Below the pieces are notes generated by a model. That model searched no databases and was not told where the DNA came from. It saw only the letters and a list, made by a program, of their open reading frames with translations. Source: Heterohyrax brucei (taxonomy: Eukaryota; Chordata; Mammalia; Hyracoidea; Procaviidae). From it: DNA of 64,000 bases. How positions within the stretch are numbered: the first letter of the stretch is position 1; every line of letters starts with the position of its first letter. Below are positions 46,115 to 58,558 of the stretch, piece after piece. The position numbers were made by a program, and so were the translations under genes. The stretch is from the NCBI GenBank assembly GCA_028571685.1, contig CM053140.1:147607701-147671700 (forward strand), in the 5' to 3' direction.

Positions 46115-47069
46115 ATCTCCCCGTTTCCTGATGACTCCCGTTATGCCCTCATTTTTTTTCATTTTTCTTTCTTTTCTTCGTCCCTCCCATATAACCTTGT
46201 ACATCACTACCCCCTACTCCCCTCAGTGTCTGGATCTGCCCTGCTGCAACCACTGGCCCCCATCACATTACTCCCCCCCCATTTTGCTATGCCTCTCTTT
46301 TCTTTCTCTCTGACATCTAGGATACATACCACCTCTCCCTGATGCTCAGGCCCATCTCCACACTCGGCCCACACAGCTTGTCCCCTCCTACCACTTGAAC
46401 AGCTGCTGAAGGTGGCAAGCAAGCCCATACCAGTCCTAATTTGACACCTCTCTCCATTTGGTCAGGGACTGTGAATGCTGCCACACTTCTGCATCAACAT
46501 CACTGTGGGAAATATACTAACACTGTAGGAAAAGTACTAACATTCTCGACATGACTGTGGCCATCTTGAACTTCCATAGTGTTGCTTATCACAACTCTGC
46601 CTAACCTTTTGTACTAGGGACATGATATTAACATCTTGAGTCCTTTAACTTAGAAATAACCTAATAGTACATCCAGATCAAGGAGACAAGTCATTTAGGG
46701 ACACAGAAAACTGTGAGAAAACAAAGAGTGTAGAAAACCACTCCCAGTAAGATTAGGAACTAGACAAATCTGGACGTCTTCAATTCTTTAACTTTAAAGA
46801 GCTTAACTTCCTCTAGTAAATGCTATAAATACTTCAACAAAACTCAGTTATGGGCTCTTGGCAGTGATGGTCACTAGCCCCCTGATCCCACTTTAGCTTG
46901 TCTTGTTTCTTTCTTATCCTCAGCATCACCACTACCTTCCACGCTGTTCATTGGAAAAATTTTCTGACACATCAGGAAGTGCGTTTCCAGGCCACCCTGA
47001 GCCAACTCACCAAACCAGTGTACAGCATGGTGGACTCTTCCAGTCTGCTGCTGTGCTTCACAACTAGAT
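46115..47069. other. Unassigned, possibly LTR remnants
   Basis: A C-rich part (46115-46430) is followed by AATATACTAACACTGTAGG and, near 46840-46935, GGGCTCTTGGCAGTGATGG. That arrangement looks like the end of a retroviral LTR. The evidence is weak and no coding region is present. Confidence 0.3.
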
Positions 47070-49978
47070 AAGGTAGTTACGGCTATTATGCCAACAAAGA
47101 AGAAAGCAGCAAAGCCCACCCAACCTGACATATCAAAACAAAACAAAAAGCAGGACAAAAAAAAAAAAGAAAAGAACATACAATCAATAAATACAGAAAA
47201 TAATTCCTTAATGTCTTGGTGACAGCAGACAATATCAAAATACATTAAAACAAAAAAGCAGGACAAAACAGCTCCAGCAACTGACCAAAATAAGGAATCA
47301 AATAACCTTCTGGTAGAAGAAAAGACACTGCAATTACCTGATATGGAATTCAAAAGACTAATATTTATGAATCTTCAAGAGATCAAGGAAAACACAGACA
47401 AAATCAAGGGGAAAAAAATAGACAAAATCATAGAAAACACAGAATCAACCAAAACATAGATATCAAGGATAATACAGAAAAAGTAAAAGAAGAATTCAGG
47501 AAAATAAGAAGAAAACATCAAAATAAACAAACAGAAATTATGCAAAAACAGTAACTAGTAATCCAAAGATAAATCACAAAAATTCAGAAATGTACAACTC
47601 ACTAGAAGGTATCAGGAACAAATTTGATACAGTGGGAGACAGAATCAGTGAGACCAAAGACAAATTTATGAACATCACTTTTCTTCTGGAAAAATCAGAG
47701 AAAGAATGATGAAAATTTAAGAATTATGTGGGACCTAATCAAGAGAACTATTTTCACTTGATTGGAGTTCCAGAACAGGGAGAGGAAACAGAAAACAAAG
47801 AGATTATTGAAGGTATGTTGGCTGATAACATCACAAATATCAGTAAAGATGAAAACTGACCACCCAAGAAGCTCAACAAACTCTGTATAGGATACCAAAT
47901 AAAAGTCACCAAGAAATACCATGATCATGTTTGCCAAAACCAAAGACAAAGAAGGAATCCTGAGAGAAGCTCAAGTAAAATGAAAAGACACTTACAAAGA
48001 AGAAATAATAAGATTATACTCAGATTACTCTACAGAAACTATGCAGACAAGAAAGCTATGGGAAGACATACATAAAACCTTGAAAGCAAAAAGCTGCCAA
48101 CCAAGGATAATGTATCCTGCAAAACACTCTCTCAAAAACAATGGTGAACTTAGGACATTATGTAGAAATTAAGGAGAGTCATAAAAACCAAACCAAACTT
48201 ACAAGAAATATTAAAAGGAGTCCTTTGTTTAGTGAACCAACATCATCAAACAACCAGAGTTTAGGACACAGGACAGCATCAACCAGATACCAATCTGGGT
48301 AAAGAACTCTCAACAATAAAATAAAGCTAAAAGACTTAAAACAGGGAAACAGAGATATCAATCTGTAAAGGATAACAACATCAAAACAATAAAAGGGGGA
48401 ATAAATGATATAGGTATAAAACTTTCAAGGGAAGAGAAAGTCAATGTAATATCAAGTAATAAAAAACTAGTTCAGACTTAGAAAGATCAGGGAAATTTAT
48501 TTTAAGGTAACCACAAATAAACTTAACAGAGTTTAGGTTGTTACTCATCAAAATAGAAAAGAAAAACAAAGATTCAGTAAACACAAAATCAACAACAAGA
48601 TAAAAGATAAGAAAATCTACAAATAAAAGGAACTCAACACAGTAAAGTAACAATAAAGAAAATGTCAGCATCACACACATAAAAGCTCAACAATGTGATA
48701 GTAATGAACTCATACCTATTGCTAATCACACTTAATGTGATTATGTACATGTATACATGGCTTAATTGCACATGTAAAAAGACAGAGAGTGGCAGAATGA
48801 ATAAAAATCAAGATCCATCAATATGCTGTTTACAAGAAACACACCTTAGATACAAAGACATACATTAAAACTTAAAAGGTAAACAAAAAGTCAAGCAAAC
48901 AGTAACTGAAAAAAATCCCAAATGACAGTACTATCTCAGATGAGGTAGATTTTAAGGCAAAACTTACTATAAAAGACAAGGAAGGACATTTATGATGATT
49001 AAAGTGACAGTTTACCAAGAAGATATAACCTAGTGACAGAGTTCCAAAATACACTAAAAAAAAAATCCCCAACAGTTCCACAGTTGCACACCAACACATC
49101 ACTCACCATAAAGGAGAGAACATCTGGAAGGAAACTCAACAAAGATATAGAAGATCTAAAGGCCATAATTAACAAACTTAACCTCTTAGACATATATAGA
49201 ACACCCAATAGCAGCCAAGTGTACATTCTTCTTCAATGCACATGGGACATTTTCCAGAATAGATTACACTCTAGGCCACAAAGCAACCCTAAATAAAATC
49301 CAAAATGTTGAAATAATACAAAGCACTGTGTAATCGCAAAGCCATAAAAGTAGAAATTAGTAATAAGAAGAGCAAGAAAAAATTCAAATACATGAAAGTA
49401 ATAACACCTTGCTTAAAAACAACTGGGTAATCGAAGAAATCAAAGAATTAATAAAAAAAATTCCTAGAATCAAATAAGAATAAAAACACACCATACCAAA
49501 ATCTTTAAGACACAAGAAAGGAGGTGTGCAGACCAGTTTATGGCAATAAATAACACTTAAAAAAGTCAAAACAGGCACAAATCCAGCGCTATCCCTACAG
49601 CTCAAACAAATAGAAAGACAACAGCAAAAGAAGCCCACTGTCATCAGAAGAAAGGAAATAATAGACTAGAGTAGAAATAAATGAAATAGAGAACAGAAAA
49701 ACAATAGAAAGAATCAACAAGATCAAATTTGGTTCTTCAAAAAGATCAACAAAATGGGCAAGCCACTGGCCAAATTAAAAGAAAAACAGGAGAGGAAGCA
49801 AATAACTCAAACAAGAAATGAGATGGAGAACATTACAGCAGACCCAACTGGTGGGGAGGGGAAGATAGTAACAGAATACTATGAAAAATTGTACAACAAA
49901 ATTGAGAACTCAGAGGAAATTTCTAGAAGCACACCACTTACATAAACACCAAGTGAGATAGACAATCTGAACAGATGC

Positions 49979-50540
49979 TGTTTTAGACTGGGTTCTCCAG
50001 GAAAGAAAAACTAGTAAACTATATAAATGTACACATAGAGATTTATATCAAGGAAAAGGCTCACACAGTTGTAGAAGCTGGAAGTCCCAAGTCTGTGGGT
50101 TGGTCTAAAGGGATCTCCTGACTCTTGTAGCTGCAAGGACTGTGGAACTTCACACTGACAGGTAAGACAGTAGGCCTCTGGCTCACAAGTGGCAGAGACT
50201 GACAAATTCCAAGATTAACAAGAAAGATAGCAGGTAAGCTGCTAGCTCAAGTCCAAAGAACCAGAGATCAGATGAACAGGAGCTGACTGCAGAAAATCCA
50301 CAGTCAGCAAAAGCCCATAGACCTTGCCACAAAATCTAGCTACATGGAATGCAGCCCACATCCTTAAGGATATTCCCTTTCAACTGACTTATGAGTTACA
50401 GCAGATCTCATCATGAAGGTGATCACATCATACTAGATCCTGTCTTGAAGTGATTGTATTATTATACAATTGTCAAACAGCAGTAACTGCCGTATTACTT
50501 AGAGTCATGGCCTAGCCAAGCTGACATACAGCCTCAAGAA
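49979..50540 (-). mobile_element. ERVL-type (MLT2-like) solitary LTR, reverse
   Basis: TGTTTTAGACTGGGTTCTCC is the complement of the typical ERVL LTR 3' end. The left end reads CAGATG before it and CAGATC after it, consistent with a short target duplication. The L1 ORF2 reads through if it is removed. No internal viral gene is attached. Confidence 0.7.
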
Positions 50541-50576
50541 TCACAGATCAATGACATAAAAAGAGACTGAAGACCT

Positions 50577-50606
50577 AATAGTAATAATAATAATAATAAT
50601 AATAAA
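50577..50606. repeat. TAA microsatellite
   Basis: About nine TAA units stand immediately right of the LTR inside L1 ORF2. Confidence 0.9.
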
Positions 50607-51242
50607 ACCTCTCAACAATAACAACACCAAAAAGCCCTGGCCTGGACAGCTTCACTGAAGAATTCTGCTAAACTTTCAGAGGATCACTCATACCAGTACT
50701 ACTCAAGCTTTTCAGAGCATAAAAAAAGGAAAGAATATTCCCAAATTTATTCTATGAAGCCAACATAACCCTGACACCAAAGTCAGGGAAAGACATCTCA
50801 AAAAAAGAAAATTACAGAGCAATTTCTTTCGTGAATATAAACACAAAAATTCTCAACAAAATTCTAACCAACAGAATTTAGCACCACTGAAAAAAAGAAA
50901 AAAGTATCACGACCAAGTGATGCTTATCAAGCGATTCATACCAAGTGTGCAAGGATGGGCCAGCATTAGAAAATCAGTCAACATAATCCACCACATAAAT
51001 AGAACAAAAGAAAAGAATCACATAAGCATCTCAGTGCGGACAGATATTTGATGAAGTCCAACGCACATTCCTCATAAAAGCTCTCAGTGTAATAAGACTG
51101 GAAAGGAAATTCCTCAATGTAATAAAGGTATTGATAAAACCAATAGCCAACAGCATTCTCAGTGGAGAGAGGCTGAAAGCACTTCCCCTGAGAACAGTAA
51201 TAAGAAAAAGGATGTCCTTTATAACCACTCCTATTTGACATA

Positions 51243-51301
51243 AACACTCCAACAACAAACCTACCGCTGTCAAGCTGATTCCAACTCATAGCAACCCTGT
51301 A
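51243..51301 (-). repeat. AfroSINE 3' end fragment
   Basis: ACCGCTGTCAAGCTGATTCC followed by AACTCATAGCAACCCTGTAA is the reverse complement of the SINE tail region. It separates two L1 parts. Confidence 0.7.
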
Positions 51302-51399
51302 ATATGAGGGCTCTAATATATTGCATAAATACAATACAAATACAAATCATAGCTAATGCACAAACACTGGATGATAAATTAGGTAACTGGGAACTCATA

Positions 51400-51925
51400 A
51401 AAGTTAAACTAGGCAAGGGAGAGATTGGTCCAAAGAACTGGTGCAAAGGACCACAACTGCTGCAGCCTCCAGTGAACGGAGCCTGGCTGCCACCACAGGC
51501 TGCTCTGATGGGGATCATGCAGAGAGTCCTAGTACAGAGCTTTAAAAAAATGTAAACCAAAATTCAGACTCACAAAAATAAAAAAATAAAACCAAAAAAA
51601 CTTACTGGCCTGACACAGACTAGAGAAACTCCAAGAGTATGGCCTCTGGACACATTTTCACCTCAGCAATGAAATAACTCCTGTGGTTCACCATTCAACC
51701 TATGATTTGACAGGCCCGTAAAAAAATTGTGGTTAAAGATCCAACAGCCCAGGGGCAAGGCCTAGAAGGCAGAATGGGACAGAAAGATGGTAACAGGGAA
51801 CCCAAAGTCAAGAAGGAGGTTAGTATCCGGTGTCACAAAACAAGCTGAGTACTGTTTAATGAGAAGCTAGGTTATTCTTTAAGCCTTCCTCTAAAGTACA
51901 ATTAATAAAAAAACAAAGAAGTTCA
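51400..51925 (+). mobile_element. L1 3' untranslated region, sense
   Basis: CAGAGAGTCCTAGTACAGAG, ACTGGCCTGACACAGACTAG and TAAAGTACAATTAATAAAAA form an elephant-type L1 end. It is the complement of the L1 end at 16737-16940. It may be the end of the L1 at 47-51.2 kb after an internal deletion. Confidence 0.65.
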
Positions 51926-51984
51926 TTTCCAGGGTAGAAAATGAGAAAGACACAGAGAAAAATGAAGGTAGAATAACAAATTAG

Positions 51985-52325
51985 GACAGCACTTTTCAAA
52001 CCTTTGCTAATGACCCGCAGTAAGAAATGTATTTTACATTGTGCGTGCGTGTAGCTGAAAAAGCCGGTAGTGGAGTGGTTAAATGCTGTGGCTGCTAACC
52101 GGAAGGCCTGCAGTTCAAATCCGCCAGGTGCTCCGTGGAAACTCTGTGAGGTAGTTCTGTTCTGTTTATAGGGATGCTACGAACTGGAATTGATTCCATG
52201 GCGGTGGGTTTGGTTTGGTTTTATGCACACAGCTACAAAAAGCTGTTCATCCTCACTGTTTCCGACTCCATTCCATTCATTTCACATTCTTAAAATATTG
52301 GCTGCACATTCAGGGGGCAAAGAGA
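51985..52325. repeat. Unidentified old repeat split by a SINE
   Basis: CACTTTTCAAACCTTTGCTA and AGAAATGTATTTTACATTGT look like an ancient mammalian repeat I cannot name. TATTGGCTGCACATTCAG follows the SINE. The right part is duplicated at 55376-55497. Confidence 0.45.
52055..52221 (+). mobile_element. AfroSINE
   Basis: The copy runs from AAAAAGCCGGTAGTGGAGTG to GCGGTGGGTTTGGTTTGGTT. Its last 25 bases and the following 100 bases recur at 55376. Confidence 0.85.
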
Positions 52326-53697
<1,372 letters not shown>

Positions 53698-53898
53698 GGT
53701 CCCCATTGCTGTGCAATTGATCCCAACTCACAACAACTTTAAAGAACAGAGAAAAACTGCCCTATAGGATTTCCAAGGCTATAAATCTTTACAGAAGCAG
53801 ACTGCTTCATCTTTCTCCTTCTGAATAACTGCTGGGTTCAAATCATTGAGCTTTCAGTTAGCCGCTGAGGACTTTAACCACTGCACCAACAGGGATCC
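53698..53898 (-). mobile_element. AfroSINE, long subfamily
   Basis: The extra segment AGACTGCTTCATCTTTCTCC and the head complement CACCAACAGGGATCC are both present, matching the copy at 20099. Confidence 0.75.
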
Positions 53899-53937
53899 TT
53901 GAGGATGAAAGAAATAGATGCAATAATTACTTTTAAA

Positions 53938-54001
53938 GTAGAATCAACATGTTCTTAAGATTGAAAGAAGTAGAATCAACATGTTCTTAAGGTTGAAAGA
54001 A
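53938..54001. repeat. 32-base tandem duplication
   Basis: GTAGAATCAACATGTTCTTA is followed in unit one by AGATTGAAAGAA and in unit two by AGGTTGAAAGAA. The two units abut exactly and differ at one base. Confidence 0.9.
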
Positions 54002-54379
54002 ATGCAGGACTGAGGAGGTTTCTGGTTTAGGTAACCTGTTCCCATTCACTGGAGAGGAAGCGCTGAAGAAAGAGGTATTTTGAGGGTGAATGAATGGATT
54101 CTGCTTTGAAAATGCTGAATATGCCATGCCCAGGGACAGCCAGATGGAAATGTTAATAAGCGTTTGTGAGTGTGAGTTGGAGCCGAGAAGAGAAATCGGA
54201 GCTGGGGAACAGATTCAGCACCATATAGACGGTAACTCAAGTCCTAGCGATGTAGCCTTCCAACAGCTTCCCATCTGGAAGCTAAATCCAAAGTTCTTGC
54301 TATGGCGACTTAGGTCTTACTAGATTTAGCCTTTGCCAGTAACTCTTCCCTCAGTACCAGTGGTTCTCGATCACCTTAA

Positions 54380-54610
54380 CTGAAAAATTACTATATCGAG
54401 TGCTTAATTCTAAGCACCTTCCATGTGTTCACATTCGCCAAGTGCCGTCGAGTCGGATCCGACTCAAAAACCCCTGTGAGATAGATACTATTTTTCATCT
54501 CCGTTTTTCAGATGAGTAAACCACCACAGAGATAAAGTGACTTGTATTAAACAGCTACTAAGTCTCAGAGCTGGGCTCAGAACCCAGTCAGTCTGTTCTA
54601 GAGATTAGCT
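54380..54610 (+). repeat. MIR SINE interrupted by a SINE core
   Basis: TTAATTCTAAGCACCTTCCA, TTTTTCAGATGAGTAAACC and CAGAGCTGGGCTCAGAACCC follow MIR in order. The SINE piece at 54438-54466 lies between the first two. Confidence 0.6.
54438..54466 (-). repeat. AfroSINE/RTE tail core only
   Basis: AAGTGCCGTCGAGTCGGATC then CGACTC is nearly the consensus tail shared by the SINE and the RTE LINE. It retains three CpG-type positions that most older copies have lost. Confidence 0.6.
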
Positions 54611-54805
54611 GCTTAACGTCTGTGTTACATAAAAATCTAGATATATTTTGAAGATTGACAGATCTCAGTGGATTTGACGTTGGGTAAAAGGAAAGCAGAA
54701 GAAACAAAGAAGACTCCTAGAACTTCGGAGTGAGCAACTGTGTGACATCTATTAAACACTAACGAGGTGAGAAGGATCAAAAGATCTGTTTAGAGGGTGA
54801 AAGCA

Positions 54806-55350
54806 TTGCCAATTAAGTTTGCAAACTCATCCTAGAAAAAATGCTACATTCCTGAATATCGATACAGTCACCTTCAAAGTACTCCCCCAGGGAAGCTATG
54901 CACCCATGCCTCCAGCCTCTAGCCCACCCTTCAAAGCAATTCTGGAACTCTTTTTCTGGGCCGGCTATCAGAGTTGTCGCGGTACTACACTTGATGTCCT
55001 CAATGTCATCAAAATGTCTTCCTTTTAATGTTTCCTTGATCTTCGGGTAAAGAAAAAAGTCATTGGGGGCCAGATCTGGTGAGTAGGGAATGTGCTCCAA
55101 TACAGTGATTTGTTTACTGGTTAAAAACTTCCTCCCAGACAACAATAGAATTAAGTTCGTGAACTTGCCATTTTGCCAGCATGCACAGTGGCCATTCCAG
55201 AAAGAGTTCCAAAATTGCTCTGAAGGCTGGACTGGGCACTGGCATTGATGCGTAGCTACCCAAGGGAGACACTTTGAAGGTGTCCATAGGGATATTCAGC
55301 ACTGAGGTCTGCAGCACTTACAATTACGTTCTCCGACTGGTTAGACCCCG
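54806..55350 (-). mobile_element. Mariner derivative with long inverted arms
   Basis: On the minus strand, the late transposase part gives REFLTSKQITVLEHIPYSPD, followed by LAPNDFFLYPKIKETLKGR and HFDDIEDIK. The catalytic D in SPDLAPND is in place. Both ends consist of the same sequence in opposite directions (GAATATCGATACAGTCACCT against AGGTGTCCATAGGGATATTC). The junction again carries a TIR-like TTAAGTTCGTGAACTTGCC near 55153-55171. The N-terminal half is absent. The right terminus is eroded. Confidence 0.8.
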
Positions 55351-55375
55351 TTTTAAGTTCAAAATGCCACCCAGC

Positions 55376-55497
55376 CATGGCGGTGGGTTTGGTTTGGTTT
55401 TATGCACACAGCTACAAAAAGCAGTTCATCCTCACTGTTTTCTACTCCATTCCATTCATTTCGCGTTCTTAAAATATTGGCTGCACATTCAGGGGGC
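55376..55497 (+). repeat. Duplicate of 52197-52318
   Basis: ATGGCGGTGGGTTTGGTTTG, GTTTTATGCACACAGCTAC and TGGCTGCACATTCAGGGGGC match the SINE end plus its flank at 52.2 kb with only a few differences. No poly-A or complete SINE accompanies it. Confidence 0.85.
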
Positions 55498-55551
55498 AGC
55501 TAAGTAGCGGCGTTCAGTACGCAGTGGGGGCTTTTGATGCCTGACTGATGA

Positions 55552-55720
55552 TAAAACCAAAAAACTAAACTCAATCTTGAAGAGTCAAGTCTGACTCTCG
55601 GCAGTCCTATAGGACAGAATAGAACTGCCCCATACAGTTTCCGAGGAGTACCTGGTAGATTTGAATTCCCGACCTTTTAGCTAGCAACCATAGCTTTTAA
55701 CCGCTCCGTACCAGCGTTCC
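55552..55720 (-). mobile_element. AfroSINE
   Basis: A reverse copy, from ATAAAACCAAAAAACTAAAC to TACCAGCGTTCCC. It is head-to-tail with the next copy, 17 bases away. Confidence 0.85.
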
Positions 55721-55737
55721 CTGACAGAAGATTCCAA

Positions 55738-55896
55738 ACACCAAATACACTGCACTATAGTCAATTCCGACTCATAGCGACCCTATAGACAGAGTAGAAC
55801 TGCCTCACAGAGTTTCCAAGTTGTACCTGGGGATCTGAACTGCTGACCTTTTTGTTAGCAGCCACAGCACTTAACCACTACATCACCAGGGTTTCT
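55738..55896 (-). mobile_element. AfroSINE
   Basis: A second reverse copy, from CACTGCACTATAGTCAATTC to CATCACCAGGGTTTC. It gives a SINE pair with the preceding copy. Confidence 0.85.
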
Positions 55897-56559
55897 TAAC
55901 AGGGTAGCTCTGTAAGGCATGCTAGAACTTGGAAACACAGAAGTGTAACGTTAGAGAAGATTCCTTCTGGGATCAGCGTCTCTATTAATCTTTTCACATG
56001 CCTATTCCCACTCAGGGAACTGAGTGGAATATTTTGATAACATAACAGCAACAAAATATGAGAAAGTCAGCTAAGATTCCCTTTTTATCAGTGATCAGTC
56101 AGTGAACAAATCCTTTGGATCACAGGCAGTAACACCACACACCCACAATCTTAACTTTCTAAGGTTTCATTTATTTGGGGTTCCTCACTTGGCACTGACT
56201 CTGATATCACCACTCCAGTGCCTCTGCCAACACCACTGACTTTTGGTCACTGAACCTCGCCTGCAGGACACACAGAATTGCACAACCCCAACCTGCTCTC
56301 CCTTACAAAATACATCCCTATAATCCCCGCCTCCCCCAGCTTCGGTATCTAACTTTTTACTTCACCTGACCTCAGATGACCCAATCCCTTTAGCTGGGCC
56401 TCAGATTTAAGATTTACTCTCTTGGCCCCGCCTGAACTAATCTGCCCTGCTATCTGTGGTGAGTCTGACATTTATTGATCACAGAAATGGGCCAGTTTAT
56501 GTACTGAAATCACTCTATCTTAATTGTGGAATGACAGGGGTATATGTTTTCCAATATTC
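55897..56559. other. Unassigned sequence
   Basis: C-rich stretches occur near 56170-56450. No gene or repeat family is recognised. Confidence 0.4.
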
Positions 56560-56905
56560 ATTGAACTATAAAATAGTACAGATACCTCAACTAAAAATTA
56601 TCTTAATTTAAGAAATTAAGCTATGCTGATCAAATGAGTTTTTGTTGTTCTCAAAAACTTATAATCTAAAGAAGACACAGTGATGAATTATAGCTGGCAA
56701 CCAAGTGAGTAAACCCAAAATAAGTGTTACAGGCATTAGATTGTAAAGGAAAATCTCAGATGAGATTTGAAGCTGAACATTCAGAGTTCAACAGGATGAG
56801 AAGAAGTAAAGGAAGGGAGCGAGAATTCCATGCAAAGGAACTAGTAGGTGCAGAGGGAAAAATTAAAAGACAACTTGAAAGACTGAGTAGAGCAGCCGGG
56901 CTGGT
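56560..56905 (-). repeat. L2 3' region fragment, reverse
   Basis: AAAACTTATAATCTAAAGAA, GATTTGAAGCTGAACATTCA and GAATTCCATGCAAAGGAACT follow the complement of the L2 3' region. The overlapping 73-codon open frame is incidental. Confidence 0.5.
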
Positions 56906-57511
56906 TGAATTGGCTGTTAACCCCGAGCTGAAACCATTGTTGTAGCCCACTTTTTAGACAAACAAAACTGTTTACAGGAAAAGTGCAGAAAGTAAGGCCA
57001 CATACCTTCTCTCTTTCTTGCTTACCATTTCTTCTTTGATTACCATCTTACATTGTGTGGGACATTTGTTATGATTGATGAACCAGTGTTGATATATTAC
57101 TGCTAACTAAAGACAGTGGTTTACAATTAGGGTTCACTCTGTGTTGTATAATCCTATGGATTTTTGACAGATGGACAGTGGTTTACATTAGGGTTCACTC
57201 TTGGTGTTGTATAATGCTATGGATTTTTGACAGATGTGTCATGTATTCACCATTATATACAAAATAGTCTCACTGCCCTTAAAATGCCCTGTGCTCCCAA
57301 CCAAGTGTTGTAATTGTTGTCAGTAAGTTAGTTCTATGCCTTTAAAAAGTTGAGTTAGCTGTTAGCCCAGAGCTGAACCATTTCTGAAGCTCACTCTTCA
57401 GACCTAGACAGGACTATAAAACAAAAAAATAACGTGCATAAAGAATGTTAATCTTCATTCAATCAGACATTCAAGACCAAATGGGCAGCTCCGGTCCAAA
57501 AAAAAGAATTG
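56906..57511 (+). repeat. L1 3'-UTR-like composite
   Basis: GTTAGCCCAGAGCTGAACCA and CAAGACCAAATGGGCAGCTC near 57360-57490 resemble an elephant-type L1 3' end. A related stretch (GTTAACCCCGAGCTGAAACC) begins at 56920. Between them ATTAGGGTTCACTC resembles an older L1M 3' end. The region is a mosaic, and the family calls are tentative. Confidence 0.45.
57112..57236. repeat. 62/63-base tandem duplication
   Basis: Two abutting units both begin GACAGTGGTTTACA and end GGATTTTTGACAGATG. Between those ends, unit one reads CACTCTGTGTTG and unit two CACTCTTGGTGTTG. Confidence 0.9.
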
Positions 57512-57600
57512 CAGCCTAGAAAACCTTATGCGGCAGCTCTATAGCATTATTATGAGTGCTGGGTCGCTATGAGTCAGAAATGATTCGATGGCAATTGATT
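57512..57600 (+). repeat. Old AfroSINE-related 3' part
   Basis: GCAGCCTAGAAAACCTTATG, CGGCAGCTCTATAGCATTAT and GGTCGCTATGAGTCAGAAAT match an older SINE subfamily with a different body. Confidence 0.6.
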
Positions 57601-57639
57601 GCTGATTATTGAATAGCCTATGATGTGGAGTATCTTTCA

Positions 57640-58430
57640 TAAGTTTATTTGTCATCTACAAATTCCAGAACACTTAACTGTGCTCAAGAGGATTCTGTGC
57701 ATGGATCACGAGTCAATCATGCAAGCAAACCAAGGGGACTGCATGGGTTAAAGTAGGGAACGTGTGTATCAGGGCTGCCCTTTCACCACACCTATTCAAT
57801 CTGTATACTGAGCAAGCGATCCAAGAAGCTGAACTACATGAGGAAGAACAAGGCATGAGGATTGGAGGAAGAATCATTAAAACCTGTGTCACGCAGATGA
57901 CACTATCCTGTTCGCTGGAAATGAAGAGGATTTGAAACTCGGATGACGATCAAAGCCTCAGCCTTCAATATGGATTAGGCCCCCCAAATTAAGAAGCCCC
58001 AAATTCTCACAACTGGATCAATAAGCAATACCATGATAAACAGTGAAAAGATTGAGGTTGTTGAAGATTTCATTTTGCTTGGATCCACAAGCAATGTCCA
58101 TGGAAGCAGCAGTCAAGAAGTCGAAAGACTCACTGCATTGATCAAATCTTCTGGAAAAGACCTCTTTAAAATGTTAAAAAGATAACACCTTGAAGACTAA
58201 GTTGGGTCTGACCCAAGCCAGGGCATTTTCTGTTGCATCATAATTATGTGAAAACTGGAAATGAATAAAGGAAAACAGAAGAAATTGATTCCTTTGAACT
58301 GTGGTGTTGGAGAGAATATTGAATATACTGCGGGCTGCCAAAAGAACAAACAGATCAGTGTTGGAAGAAGTAAACCCAGCGTGCTCCATAGAAGCAAGGA
58401 TAGCGAGACTATGTGTTACTGCTTTCTACC
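57640..58430 (+). mobile_element. RTE LINE, reverse transcriptase fragment
   Basis: The piece encodes the RTE reverse-transcriptase palm: a CPFTTPIQSVY-like block near 57776-57810, EEEQGMRIGGRII, and then the active-site region as CHADDTILFAGNEEDL. The family has Y before ADD, so the tyrosine is lost. The thumb-side segment (GAACTGTGGTGTTGGAGAGA, GGCTGCCAAAAGAACAAAC) follows. Frame breaks show it is inactive. The 3' tail is missing. RTE elements in this lineage are the likely helpers of the SINEs. Confidence 0.8.
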
Positions 58431-58509
58431 TTTTCTCTGAGCTCTGTGCCAGCTACATCTTCACTATTTCTATTGGCTTGCCTTTTCCACACACCTTGAA
58501 AATGTGTAG

Positions 58510-58558
58510 ACCCACTGCAGTCAAGTTGATTTCAACTTGAAAGCGACCCCATAGGGAC
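58510..58558 (-). repeat. AfroSINE fragment
   Basis: CCCACTGCAGTCAAGTTGAT and GCGACCCCATAGGGACTG correspond to the reversed tail region. Confidence 0.55.

Larger units (their letters stand above)
47070..51240 (+). mobile_element. Old L1 with ORF1 and ORF2 remnants, split by an LTR
   Basis: ORF1 remnants lie at 47300-48150 (AAGGAATCCTGAGAGAAGCT, CTGCCAACCAAGGATAATGT). ORF2 remnants begin by 48800 with CTGTTTACAAGAAACACACC, in the endonuclease domain. They continue through ACATGGGACATTTTCCAGAA and reach the reverse transcriptase near CCTGGCCTGGACAGCTTCAC. The reverse transcriptase part resumes after the LTR at 49979-50540. The copy ends abruptly at 51240. Many stops occur in every frame. Confidence 0.75.

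Noticed and set aside
46874-47353. 159-codon minus-strand open frame, the longest in the window
   Set aside because: It is antisense to the beginning of a plus-strand L1, and its cysteine/phenylalanine-rich low-complexity make-up reflects A-rich L1 sequence read backwards.
54813-55145. 110-codon minus-strand open frame as a possible domesticated transposase gene
   Set aside because: It is only the C-terminal third of a mariner transposase, bounded by the inverted arms of a non-autonomous element.
56724-56945. 73-codon basic, helix-like open frame
   Set aside because: It reads the complement of an L2 3' region; similar patterns occur at 29.1 and 32.4 kb.
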